Part shown: positions 44,696 to 54,812 of the stretch, piece after piece | How the letters are laid out: each line of letters begins with the position of its first letter | How positions within the stretch are numbered: position 1 is the stretch's first letter | NCBI RefSeq assembly: GCF_934746965.1 | Contig: NZ_CAKVFS010000009.1 | Coordinates: 1 to 64,000, forward strand | Length of the DNA: 64,000 nucleotides | Origin: an uncultured Methanobrevibacter sp. | GTDB lineage: Archaea; Methanobacteriota; Methanobacteria; Methanobacteriales; Methanobacteriaceae | Direction: 5' to 3' | Position numbers and translations under genes: made by a program | The notes under the pieces: generated by a model | Databases searched by the model: none | What the model was told of the DNA's origin: nothing | Seen by the model: the letters and a program-made list of their open reading frames with translations, nothing else

Positions 44696-47600
44696 GTTAA
44701 AAATAAGACTATAATAGGATTGAAATTCAGTAGTTGATGAAACAAGACTATGTGAGTGGTTAGTTAAAAATAAGACTATAATAGGATTGAAATTAACATA
44801 AATCTATAAATAGCTGAATCATTAATGTTAAAAATAAGACTATAATAGGATTGAAATAGTTCAAAAATAAAATTAGATAAATTTAAAGAAAGGGTTAAAA
44901 ATAAGACTATAATAGGATTGAAATTTTTAACTGATGAAATAAACAAAACTCAGGAGGTTAAAAATAAGACTATAATAGGATTGAAATGGTTAAAAACAAA
45001 AATAAGAGAAAATGAGGAAATGTTAAAAATAAGACTATAATAGGATTGAAATTTAGGGGTAATACATACACTAATTAAATGAAAAATCGTTAAAAATAAG
45101 ACTATAATAGGATTGAAATATACATAAAACAGTTAAGGCCCCTAATCTTGTTATTGTTAAAAATAAGACTATAATAGGATTGAAATCATTATGTTATTGA
45201 TAAGAATGGTAAAAAGTACAGTTAAAAATAAGACTATAATAGGATTGAAATGATATTTTCTAATCTTGTTATTATCATAGGTTTTTGTTAAAAATAAGAC
45301 TATAATAGGATTGAAATTAAAGCTGATGAAATAGCTAATTATTTCTCAAAAAAGTTAAAAATAAGACTATAATAGGATTGAAATTTTGTCATCTAAGAGT
45401 TCTGATTTCTTTTCATCATGTTAAAAATAAGACTATAATAGGATTGAAATGCCTCATGACAGTTAGGTTTTTATCTAATTTCATGGTTAAAAATAAGACT
45501 ATAATAGGATTGAAATCCATTATAGCCTCCATGTGCATATACTGAAGTTAATGTTAAAAATAAGACTATAATAGGATTGAAATTATATTATAATAAGCTA
45601 CAGATTTCATTACATCCTCGTTAAAAATAAGACTATAATAGGATTGAAATTTAGTTAATGCTAATGAATTATTAAAATATGTTAAGTTAAAAATAAGACT
45701 ATAATAGGATTGAAATGTGTCTGTTCTAGTAGTCTAGATATGACTTCATGTTAAAAATAAGACTATAATAGGATTGAAATTAAAATAACTGCTATGTGTT
45801 GCGTCTTTGCCTCTAGTTAAAAATAAGACTATAATAGGATTGAAATTTAAAAGAGGCAATAAAAAAATAGGGGAGGACACAGTTAAAAATAAGACTATAA
45901 TAGGATTGAAATTTTAATCCTGCCTTTTTGTTGTTTTTTAGTCAAGTTAAAAATAAGACTATAATAGGATTGAAATGAATCCACATCAGAAATAGTTAAT
46001 TACTTAATTTCAGTTAAAAATAAGACTATAATAGGATTGAAATGTATATAATATAACTTATTTCAATAGGACATTTAAGTTAAAAATAAGACTATAATAG
46101 GATTGAAATAGTTAACAAATCCAAAAACATAATACAAGCATGGTTAAAAATAAGACTATAATAGGATTGAAATATATAAAAAACACAAGCAGTAATGCTC
46201 GTGCATCGTTAAAAATAAGACTATAATAGGATTGAAATGTCCCTCCCTGCTTCAACTAGGTGAAGCTTTTCAAGGTTAAAAATAAGACTATAATAGGATT
46301 GAAATTTTGTGAGCTCAAAACCACACTCAGAACTCACATGTTAAAAATAAGACTATAATAGGATTGAAATAAAAGCTGATGAAATAGCTAATTATTTCTC
46401 AAAAAAAGTTAAAAATAAGACTATAATAGGATTGAAATTAAATAATCATAGTTATTTTACCTTCAGAATCATTGTTAAAAATAAGACTATAATAGGATTG
46501 AAATAACTTATCATAATGAGTAATGTAAAACAGATCGTGTTAAAAATAAGACTATAATAGGATTGAAATGGACCTTGAGCAGTATGGAAGGGGCTACTGG
46601 AATAGTTAAAAATAAGACTATAATAGGATTGAAATTATATTAAGTTTAATATAGCCATTATCATCATTGTTAAAAATAAGACTATAATAGGATTGAAATG
46701 AGCTTTTAAAACTTATTAATGTATCGTGTCCAGGTTAAAAATAAGACTATAATAGGATTGAAATTTTTTAGGTCTCCTTCTTGTTATGTTATATTATAAT
46801 GTTAAAAATAAGACTATAATAGGATTGAAATTTGCTTAATATGAATCCTGCATTATTCTCTTCCTGGTTAAAAATAAGACTATAATAGGATTGAAATTAA
46901 CCTGTTCCAGATTTACCTCCAAGATAAGGCCTGTTAAAAATAAGACTATAATAGGATTGAAATTAATTCCTCACCTATTTTGTTAGTACACATATACTGT
47001 TAAAAATAAGACTATAATAGGATTGAAATTGGTGGGGTAGGTGATGCAAAAGAGATGAGATGGTTAAAAATAAGACTATAATAGGATTGAAATTTGTGTA
47101 TTTGTCTTATTGAAAGTAATCCATTTTCAAGTTAAAAATAAGACTATAATAGGATTGAAATGGCAAATAACGTGATCAGGGCGGGCTATAAATAACGTTA
47201 AAAATAAGACTATAATAGGATTGAAATCAAAGCTGATGAAATAGCTAATTATTTCTCAAAAAAGTTAAAAATAAGACTATAATAGGATTGAAATAGATAT
47301 TTAGAGGTTATATTATATGTTCCAGGATTGTTAAAAATAAGACTATAATAGGATTGAAATATTTGAAGCTGATTCTTTATACAAGTATAATTGTTGTTAA
47401 AAATAAGACTATAATAGGATTGAAATATAAGTTAATTCCTTGTTGGTTTGCTCTTATTCCTTGTTAAAAATAAGACTATAATAGGATTGAAATTTGAAAA
47501 TCCTAAAGCTAAAATATGTGGGCTTGTTAAAAATAAGACTATAATAGGATTGAAATATCCGTAGAATTATGGCTGATGCAGGCTGTAAAAGGTTAAAAAT

Positions 47601-50579
47601 AAGACTATAATAGGATTGAAATTAATGTATCCTAGTCATTGTGAAGCCATCAAAACCTGTTAAAAATAAGACTATAATAGGATTGAAATCCAAAATAACT
47701 TCCTTTATACTTGCTTCTTGCAGTTAAAAATAAGACTATAATAGGATTGAAATGATAGAGAAATATTAAAATTAGGAGAAGAAATAGGTTAAAAATAAGA
47801 CTATAATAGGATTGAAATTGTTATTATTTGACACATCACTTGTAATATGTCCATGGTTAAAAATAAGACTATAATAGGATTGAAATTAAAAACCCCTCAT
47901 TTTGTTAATACACATATACTTTTTGTTAAAAATAAGACTATAATAGGATTGAAATAAATTATTGCACATAGTCTTCATATATGCATTCTGGTTAAAAATA
48001 AGACTATAATAGGATTGAAATACATATTTAGTCAATGTCTAATCCTCCCCTATTGTGTTAAAAATAAGACTATAATAGGATTGAAATTGAATAATAAGAG
48101 GAGTAAGATGAGGATTAGGAGTGTTAAAAATAAGACTATAATAGGATTGAAATAGGTTATGATAATGTCTTCTTCATGCTTTTCCCTGTTAAAAATAAGA
48201 CTATAATAGGATTGAAATTATAAAGGTTTTTGTATATCTTTTAACTAATACAGTTAAAAATAAGACTATAATAGGATTGAAATATCCCTGCCAATTTATT
48301 TAATATTGTGCTTGGAGGTTAAAAATAAGACTATAATAGGATTGAAATGTTGAAAAAGATTTAAAAATTATTAAGATGGATCTGTTAAAAATAAGACTAT
48401 AATAGGATTGAAATAATTACAAAACATGGAAAAACCTACTAAAGAAGAGTTAAAAATAAGACTATAATAGGATTGAAATCAACTATATATTATGCCCAGT
48501 TTGTGGACTTGTAAGTTAAAAATAAGACTATAATAGGATTGAAATAGTTTTAAAATTAAATGATGAAATCACCAGGTTAAAGTTAAAAATAAGACTATAA
48601 TAGGATTGAAATAATAAAAAACGAAATAGGATTAATACCAAGTTCAAGTTAAAAATAAGACTATAATAGGATTGAAATGATACTTACAAGTTAGTGAACA
48701 GAATAAGTAGTGTTAAAAATAAGACTATAATAGGATTGAAATACCACTTGACCCTGCAACACTTTGAACAGATGTGTTAAAAATAAGACTATAATAGGAT
48801 TGAAATCTGTAACTTTGACTAGCTCCAGGTCCGTATGCACAGTTAAAAATAAGACTATAATAGGATTGAAATTAAAAACCCCTCATTTTGTTAATACACA
48901 TATACTTTGTTAAAAATAAGACTATAATAGGATTGAAATATAGGTTAATATTTTAAAGATAGCGATTATATTGTTAAAAATAAGACTATAATAGGATTGA
49001 AATGGACCTTGAGCAGTATGGAATGGGCTACTGGAATAAGTTAAAAATAAGACTATAATAGGATTGAAATATGTATTCAACTACTTCTGGCATTTTTACA
49101 AAGCCGTTAAAAATAAGACTATAATAGGATTGAAATAAAACTATAACTGATGTTTATGGAATTGACAAAGGAGTTAAAAATAAGACTATAATAGGATTGA
49201 AATTTCTTTCAAGGAATGATTTTTCTACTCCCTCTTTTCGTTAAAAATAAGACTATAATAGGATTGAAATACTTGCCCATAGCATGATAATCCATGTTAT
49301 GATTTGACGTTAAAAATAAGACTATAATAGGATTGAAATCGACACATTTGAATAACAGTTAATTCTTCTGGAGGAGTTAAAAATAAGACTATAATAGGAT
49401 TGAAATATTAAAATAGGCAATAAAAAAATAGGGGATGACACAGTTAAAAATAAGACTATAATAGGATTGAAATATGAATTTGATGTATTTGATAATACAG
49501 ATAATTCGTTAAAAATAAGACTATAATAGGATTGAAATCGATCTCACATCTCGTTCTGCATGTGTCCACCTACCCGTTAAAAATAAGACTATAATAGGAT
49601 TGAAATGCTTTTAAATTGAATTTGGTTCTTATTGCTGACGGTACGGTTAAAAATAAGACTATAATAGGATTGAAATAAAGAAATAAGAAAACGTTTTGAT
49701 ATTGATAAGTTAAAAATAAGACTATAATAGGATTGAAATTTGAGCTACATTAGGTAATATTACCTCATCTAAGTTAAAAATAAGACTATAATAGGATTGA
49801 AATCGCGGTGGGGCATATGGTGGTCACGTACAGAGTGCGTTAAAAATAAGACTATAATAGGATTGAAATTATTAAAACAGCTGGGAATTATCCGTGGTTA
49901 AAATGTTAAAAATAAGACTATAATAGGATTGAAATAAACACATATTACATTTTAGAGTTTTTAGAGTCTTGTTAAAAATAAGACTATAATAGGATTGAAA
50001 TGCTTCTACTAAACGGCTTATTTTGTTGAAGTCTTGTTAAAAATAAGACTATAATAGGATTGAAATCTGTATTCAACAGGTGTATTCTGCATGTTGAATT
50101 CGTTAAAAATAAGACCATATTGGGATTGAAATTCAACTATATTATTGTATTCTGTCATAGAATACACGTTAAAAATAAGACCATATTGGGATTGAAATGT
50201 TGAAAAAGATTTAAAAATTATTAAGAGGGATCTTCTAGTTAAAAATAAGACCATATTGGGATTGAAATCTTTTATCCACTTCAACTGAAGCAGGGTTTAA
50301 TTTGTTAAAAATAAGACCATATTGGGATTGAAATGTACCAATAATATCAGTAATAGCACGATTTTTAGCGTTAAAAATAAGACCATATTGGGATTGAAAT
50401 ATGTTTCCATCGTATGCCCTGTTCTTCCTCTTTTTCGTTAAAATAATGCCATATTGGGATTGAAATACCTGTAGGTTCACTGTAATCCCATTCAAGCTCT
50501 TGAGTTAAAAATAAGGCCATATTGGAATTGAAATCTTATTTAGATGAAATAGCTAATAACTTAGAACTCCGTTAAAAAC
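44696..50579 (+). CRISPR. CRISPR array, 89 repeats plus a truncated one
   Basis: Hand count: 82 identical 31-base repeats (GTTAAAAATAAG...GGATTGAAAT; first at 44696-44726, last of this type at 50036-50066), then five of a variant type (50102 to 50400) differing at three positions (T15C, A19T, A21G), then two more degenerate ones (50437-50466, one A lost; 50504-50534) and a 9-base repeat start at 50571. Spacers are about 32-39 bases. The 3' ATTGAAAT is kept in every full repeat, as expected for the crRNA 5' handle after Cas6 cutting. The short stem CTA/TAG becomes CCA/TGG in the variant. Several spacers are near duplicates of others. Confidence 0.98.
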
Positions 50580-50654
50580 ATAAAAGTTAATGAATTTTAG
50601 ATAAATTTTATTTTTATCATTATTTTTTTAAACTTTAAAAGTCATAGTAATTTT
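50580..50654 (+). promoter_or_regulatory. array end and asnB upstream region
   Basis: Short AT-rich gap behind the last partial repeat; T-rich, with no clear ribosome binding site in front of the asnB ATG, which may therefore have a very short leader. Confidence 0.35.
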
Positions 50655-52085
50655 ATGTGTTCTATAGTGGGTATTCAAGGTAATTTCAAAGCTGATGATT
50701 TAATAGCTATGTTAAAAACCTCTAAAAATCGTGGAATTGATGCTTCTGGAATAGCTTTAGATAATAAAGTATATAAAAATATAGATTTAAATGATTTTGA
50801 TGATGATAATTTTTATTCTTTAGGTTTGGGTCATAATTTACTTGCTGTTCATAGTTCTAAAGATAGAACATCTCAGGTTCAGCCATTAGCTAAAAATAAT
50901 TTAGTTTTGGTTTTTAATGGTGAGATTTATAATTATTCTTCTTTAAAGAATTTATTGGCTAAATTAACAAAAAATGAGGGTATAACTTCTGATTCTGAGT
51001 TGTTGATTAATTTAATTGATTTTTATTATGATGGTGATTTGCTTCACTCAGTTAAAAAAGTGATTAATCTTTTAGATGGGGATTATGCTTTTGCTGTTAG
51101 TGATAATATTAATTTAGCAATAGCTAGAGATCCTTTGGGTGTTAAACCTTTATTTTATACGGATGATGCTTTTGCTTCTTCAAAACAATGTTTGAAAGGG
51201 GAGATTAGGACATTAAAACCAGGACATATTCTCTATAATTGGGAAGATGTATATCCTCAAAGGGATATCTTTCAAAAAAGAATTCCTACAGATAATAGAA
51301 ATCTTGAGAAACTTGTTAAACTTGCTGTTTCTAAGAGGGTGGAAGATTTAGATGAAGTTGGTGTTATTTTTTCTGGTGGTGTGGATAGTTCTTTGATAGC
51401 TTTGTTACTTAGAGAAATTTCTTTAAATAAAAATCTAAAAATTACTTTATATGCTGTTGGTGGGAAAAATTCCAAAGATGTTGTAGCGGCTAAGTGTGTT
51501 GCTAATTATTTGGGTCTTCCTTTAAAAGTTCATGATGTAAATGAAAATATTGTAAAAGATAATTTAAAACCTGTTGTTCGTGCAATTGGTGAAAATAATT
51601 TGATGAAGATTGGTGTGGGAATGACTGTTTATTTAGCTTCTAAAATGGTGGCTGAGGATAATATTAAAGTAGCTATTTCTGGTCAGGGTGCTGATGAGTT
51701 ATTTGGAGGTTATAATAGATATTTAAAGAGTTATAATGAGAATACTTTGGATGATGAATTAAGACATGATTTGGCTAATATGTATCATGTTAATTTGGAA
51801 CGTGATGATGCTTGTTCTATGGCTAATGGTGTTGAATTACGTCTTCCATTTTTAGATAAAAAGCTTGTAGAATTTGCATTGAATATTCCAATTAAGTATA
51901 AAGTATCTGGTAGTGAAGATAAATTACGTAAAAATATTTTGAGGAAGTTAGCTTTTAATTTAGGTTTAAATAAGGATATAGCTTACAGACCTAAAAAAGC
52001 AGCTCAATATGGTACAGGTATTGATAAAATTTTAAGAAAAAAAGTTTTAAAAGATGTTGATATTGAAGATTATTTAAAAAAATAG
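50655..52085 (+). CDS. asnB: asparagine synthetase (glutamine-hydrolysing)
   Basis: Makes asparagine from aspartate with glutamine as amide donor. Begins MCSIVGIQGNF: Cys2 is the class II glutaminase nucleophile. The synthetase domain has PP-loop GVIFSGGVDSSL (~residue 237) and SGQGADELFGGYNRY. 476 residues, the short archaeal form. Homologues in Methanobacteriales precede the gatC-like, ACT and hom genes, as here, although a hairpin terminator and a minus-strand gene intervene. Confidence 0.92.
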   Translation: MCSIVGIQGNFKADDLIAMLKTSKNRGIDASGIALDNKVYKNIDLNDFDDDNFYSLGLGHNLLAVHSSKDRTSQVQPLAKNNLVLVFNGEIYNYSSLKNLLAKLTKNEGITSDSELLINLIDFYYDGDLLHSVKKVINLLDGDYAFAVSDNINLAIARDPLGVKPLFYTDDAFASSKQCLKGEIRTLKPGHILYNWEDVYPQRDIFQKRIPTDNRNLEKLVKLAVSKRVEDLDEVGVIFSGGVDSSLIALLLREISLNKNLKITLYAVGGKNSKDVVAAKCVANYLGLPLKVHDVNENIVKDNLKPVVRAIGENNLMKIGVGMTVYLASKMVAEDNIKVAISGQGADELFGGYNRYLKSYNENTLDDELRHDLANMYHVNLERDDACSMANGVELRLPFLDKKLVEFALNIPIKYKVSGSEDKLRKNILRKLAFNLGLNKDIAYRPKKAAQYGTGIDKILRKKVLKDVDIEDYLKK

Positions 52086-52110
52086 AGTTTTAGTTATTAC
52101 TCTATTTTTT
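52077..52110 (+). terminator. hairpin terminator at the asnB stop
   Basis: AAAAAATAGAGT (52077-52088) / ACTCTATTTTTT (52099-52110): perfect 12-base arms, loop TTTAGTTATT. The asnB TAG lies in the left arm and the T-run in the right arm acts as the release tract. Confidence 0.85.
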
Positions 52111-52440
52111 AAGCTACATCACATAAACAAATATCTGAGTCTTGTGTTGGTTGTTATTATTTAATTTAGTTTTATATAAATTTTAAGTGACTAATTTGTC
52201 CCTTTGAGAAAATTTAACTTTCCTCTTGGTAATCTAAAACTTTTAAAAGATGTTTTATATATAATTTAATTAAAACTTTTTAGGATATATTAAATATAAT
52301 TAGTATTATTCTGAAGAATCAAAAGAAAAAAATTAGGAATCTGTTTAAAGAAAAACTTGATTTAAAATAATAAATTAATTTTTTTTGTAAAAATAAAATT
52401 GAATAATTTAATTATTTAATTTTAATTGTAAAATGGGTGT
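52111..52440. other. gene-free AT-rich stretch
   Basis: About 330 bases with no supportable frame, RNA gene or strong repeat. It separates asnB from the convergent minus-strand membrane protein gene. Confidence 0.4.
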
Positions 52441-52791
52441 TTAATCTATTTTTTCCCATTCATTATTTCCAAGATGTTTCCATTGATGGTCATCGTCTCC
52501 AGTTTCTATTTCTCCAGTGTAAATTGTTCTACCTGCTTGATCACTATAAAATGCTCCAGGATCTTTTGTTTCTTGTGAACTCACATCATTTTCATAATTA
52601 TTGTTTGTGTTACCTGCACTTACTGTGTTTTCTATTGTTGGTGTGTTGGTGGTAGCATTATTTGTTATATTTATTGTTTTGTTTGTTTGATTATATGTGG
52701 TTTTATCATTTAAACTGTATATTGCTCCACCTATAATTGAACAACCTATAAGTATTGCAATTGTAATTATTATTAAATCTTTAGTTTCCAT
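52441..52791 (-). CDS. membrane-anchored extracytoplasmic protein, unknown
   Basis: 116-residue protein: METKDLIIITIAILIG starts a single N-terminal membrane helix (~4-25), then an Asn/Thr-rich linker and a small C-terminal domain with Trp and charged residues (DDHQWKHLGNNEWEKID). The frame opens at 52830, but TATA-like sequence at ~52800-52820 overlaps that part, so a start at 52791 with little or no leader fits better. Probably an exposed surface protein; family not recognised. Confidence 0.6.
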   Translation of the reverse strand: METKDLIIITIAILIGCSIIGGAIYSLNDKTTYNQTNKTINITNNATTNTPTIENTVSAGNTNNNYENDVSSQETKDPGAFYSDQAGRTIYTGEIETGDDDHQWKHLGNNEWEKID

Positions 52792-53039
52792 GTGTATTAT
52801 TGGGTAGTATAAAATATTATATTTTTTCATGTTTCTAGAGAATTTAAGTAATTTTTTTATTCGGGTAATTGAATTTTTGTAGTTGTTTTATTTGTAATTT
52901 TAAAATATGATGAAATTAATCAAGTTAAATTATATTAAAATGGGTAATTTTAGATTAGTGGAAATTTATAATAAACATTTATTAATATTAAAAAACAAAA
53001 TTATTTTTATTATTTATATTAATCATAGGAGATTTATTT

Positions 53040-53255
53040 ATGAAAATTGAAAAAGATGCAGAAAATATTTTAAACAAGTTTTCAGAAACTTTAGCAGATA
53101 TTCCAGATCTTGAAGAAACTTGGTATATTACTGATAATTTAAATCTTACTCGTGAAGATAAATCTCATGAGAAACATCCTGAAAAAATATTAAGGAATGC
53201 TCACATTGACAAAGAAGGAAAACTTGTTGTTAAAAGAGCAGATTGGGTTAATTAG
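53040..53255 (+). CDS. GatC-like amidotransferase subunit
   Basis: 71-residue helical protein similar to the small C subunit of tRNA-dependent amidotransferases as annotated in Methanobacteriales (C-terminal RADWVN). The neighbourhood gatC-like-ACT-hom-apgM after asnB is conserved in relatives, which rests on my knowledge of that order, not on a search. AGGAGATTT is a good ribosome binding site. It may instead be a regulatory partner of the downstream hom gene. Confidence 0.6.
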   Translation: MKIEKDAENILNKFSETLADIPDLEETWYITDNLNLTREDKSHEKHPEKILRNAHIDKEGKLVVKRADWVN

Positions 53256-53266
53256 GGGAATTTTTT

Positions 53267-53752
53267 ATGAAAATGGATTTAGTTTTAGAACTTATGGATG
53301 TTCCAGGACAGCTTGTCTCTGTTTTGGATCCAATTAGTGGTCTTGGTGCAAACCTAGTTACTGTAATCCATAAAAGAGATTCTAAAAACGAAAAAGGAAT
53401 GATTCCAGTTCAACTTACTTTAGAAGGCGAAATAGATAGTCTTGATAGGGTAATTGAAAGATTTCAAGAATTAGGAGTTTCCATTATTGCAATGGATGGG
53501 GTTGTTAAAAAAGAAGTTGTTAGCACTATTTTAATTGGTCATATTGTTGATAATGATATTAGAGACACTATGGATAAGATTAACTCTTTGGATGGAGTTT
53601 ATGTAGTTGGATTTGACATTAAATTAAATGGTGAAGACAAATCTTCTGCTTTAATTAATATTGAAACAGATTTTGGCAAAAAACAATTTGTATTTGATAA
53701 GATTGGTAAAATAGCCGCAGAAAAAGATTTACTTATGATTAATGAAGTTTAG
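53267..53752 (+). CDS. ACT-domain regulatory protein
   Basis: 161-residue stand-alone amino-acid-sensing protein. The N-terminal ACT domain (LELMDVPGQLVSVLDPISG, VTVIHKRD) covers ~1-80 and a second ACT-like half follows (~85-161). It lies eight bases before homoserine dehydrogenase and probably supplies its feedback control by threonine or another end product; this is inferred from position. AGGGGAATTTT precedes the ATG. Confidence 0.8.
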   Translation: MKMDLVLELMDVPGQLVSVLDPISGLGANLVTVIHKRDSKNEKGMIPVQLTLEGEIDSLDRVIERFQELGVSIIAMDGVVKKEVVSTILIGHIVDNDIRDTMDKINSLDGVYVVGFDIKLNGEDKSSALINIETDFGKKQFVFDKIGKIAAEKDLLMINEV

Positions 53753-53760
53753 GGATAAAT

Positions 53761-54780
53761 ATGAAAGAATGTAAAGTCATAGTAATGGGATTTGGTGCAG
53801 TTGGTCAAGGTGTGGCTAAAGCAATCTCATTAAAAAAAGATATGATTAAAGAAAAATGTGATGTGGATTTAAAAATAGTGGCTGCTGCAGATTCTTCATC
53901 TTCTGCAATTTGTGCTGATGGATTGGATGAGGAATTACTTGTAAATACTAAAATAGAATCTGGAAAATTAGCTAATTATCCAGAATATGGTAGTACTATA
54001 TCTGGATTGGATGTGTTAGATGCTGTAGAGTATGATTGTTTAATGGAAGCAACTCCAACTAATATTATTGATGCAGAACCTGCATTATCTTTAACATTAA
54101 AAGCATTTAAATCCAAAAAAGATGTTGTAACATCTAATAAGGGGCATTTAGCTTTAAAATTCAAGGAAGTTGTATCAGAAGCTCAAAAAAATAATGTTGA
54201 ATTTAAATATGAAGCTAGTGTTGGTGGAGCTATGCCTATAATTAATTTCACAAAGGAAACATTGTCATCTTGTGGAATTAATTCTATTGTGGGAATATTA
54301 AATGGTACTACTAATTATATTTTATCAAGAATGGCATCAGAAGGATCCTCCTATGATATCACCTTAAAAGAATCTCAAGAGTTAGGAATAGCTGAAACAG
54401 ATCCAACTCAGGATGTTGAAGGTATTGATGCTGCTTGTAAAACTGTAATTTTGGCTAATTCACTTTTAGGAATTGATGCTACTTATGATGATGTTGAAGT
54501 AGAGGGAATTTCAAATATTACTTCACAAGCTATGGATTTAGCTAGAAAAGATGGTTATATAATTAAATTAATAGCTGAAGTTTCTAAAGATAAATTACAA
54601 GTATCTCCACGTTTAATTAAAAAAGGCAGTGCTTTTGATTTAAGTGGTACATTAAATATGGCTACTGTTCGTACTGACCTTGCTGGGGATGTTAGTGTCA
54701 TTGGACTTGGGGCAGGATCTCTTGAAACTGCTTCTGCGATGTTGACTGATTTAATTAGTATTTTAAAAGTTAAATACTAA
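53761..54780 (+). CDS. hom: homoserine dehydrogenase
   Basis: Reduces aspartate semialdehyde to homoserine, the branch point to threonine and methionine. NAD(P) loop GFGAVGQGVA (residues ~6-15), catalytic region SNKGHLALKFKEV and KYEASVGGAMPIINF, substrate motif GILNGTTNYILSRM, and the conserved AETDPTQDVEGIDAACK. 339 residues with no C-terminal ACT domain, which is instead encoded by the preceding gene. Supplies ThrC (3.4 kb) and MetX (25.5 kb). Confidence 0.95.
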   Translation: MKECKVIVMGFGAVGQGVAKAISLKKDMIKEKCDVDLKIVAAADSSSSAICADGLDEELLVNTKIESGKLANYPEYGSTISGLDVLDAVEYDCLMEATPTNIIDAEPALSLTLKAFKSKKDVVTSNKGHLALKFKEVVSEAQKNNVEFKYEASVGGAMPIINFTKETLSSCGINSIVGILNGTTNYILSRMASEGSSYDITLKESQELGIAETDPTQDVEGIDAACKTVILANSLLGIDATYDDVEVEGISNITSQAMDLARKDGYIIKLIAEVSKDKLQVSPRLIKKGSAFDLSGTLNMATVRTDLAGDVSVIGLGAGSLETASAMLTDLISILKVKY

Positions 54781-54812
54781 ATATTTTTTTTTACTTTTTT
54801 TTAGATGATATT

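Noticed and set aside
45089..45353. Sixth spacer family: spacers at 45120 and 45252 share CTAATCTTGTTATT
   Set aside because: Only 14 bases match and they sit at different places in the two spacers, so chance or low complexity is possible.
50018..50495. Two overlapping minus-strand open frames of 86-88 residues
   Set aside because: They run through CRISPR repeats and encode the same repeated peptide (FQSQYGLIFN) once per unit; an artefact of the array.
44696..50579. Self-targeting spacers against genes of this window
   Set aside because: I saw no spacer matching a gene in the window, but this was by eye only; an exact search would be needed to exclude it.
52437..52655. Plus-strand 72-residue frame opposite the small membrane protein
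   Set aside because: Composition (Leu, His, Cys) is that of a shadow, and no ribosome binding site precedes it.
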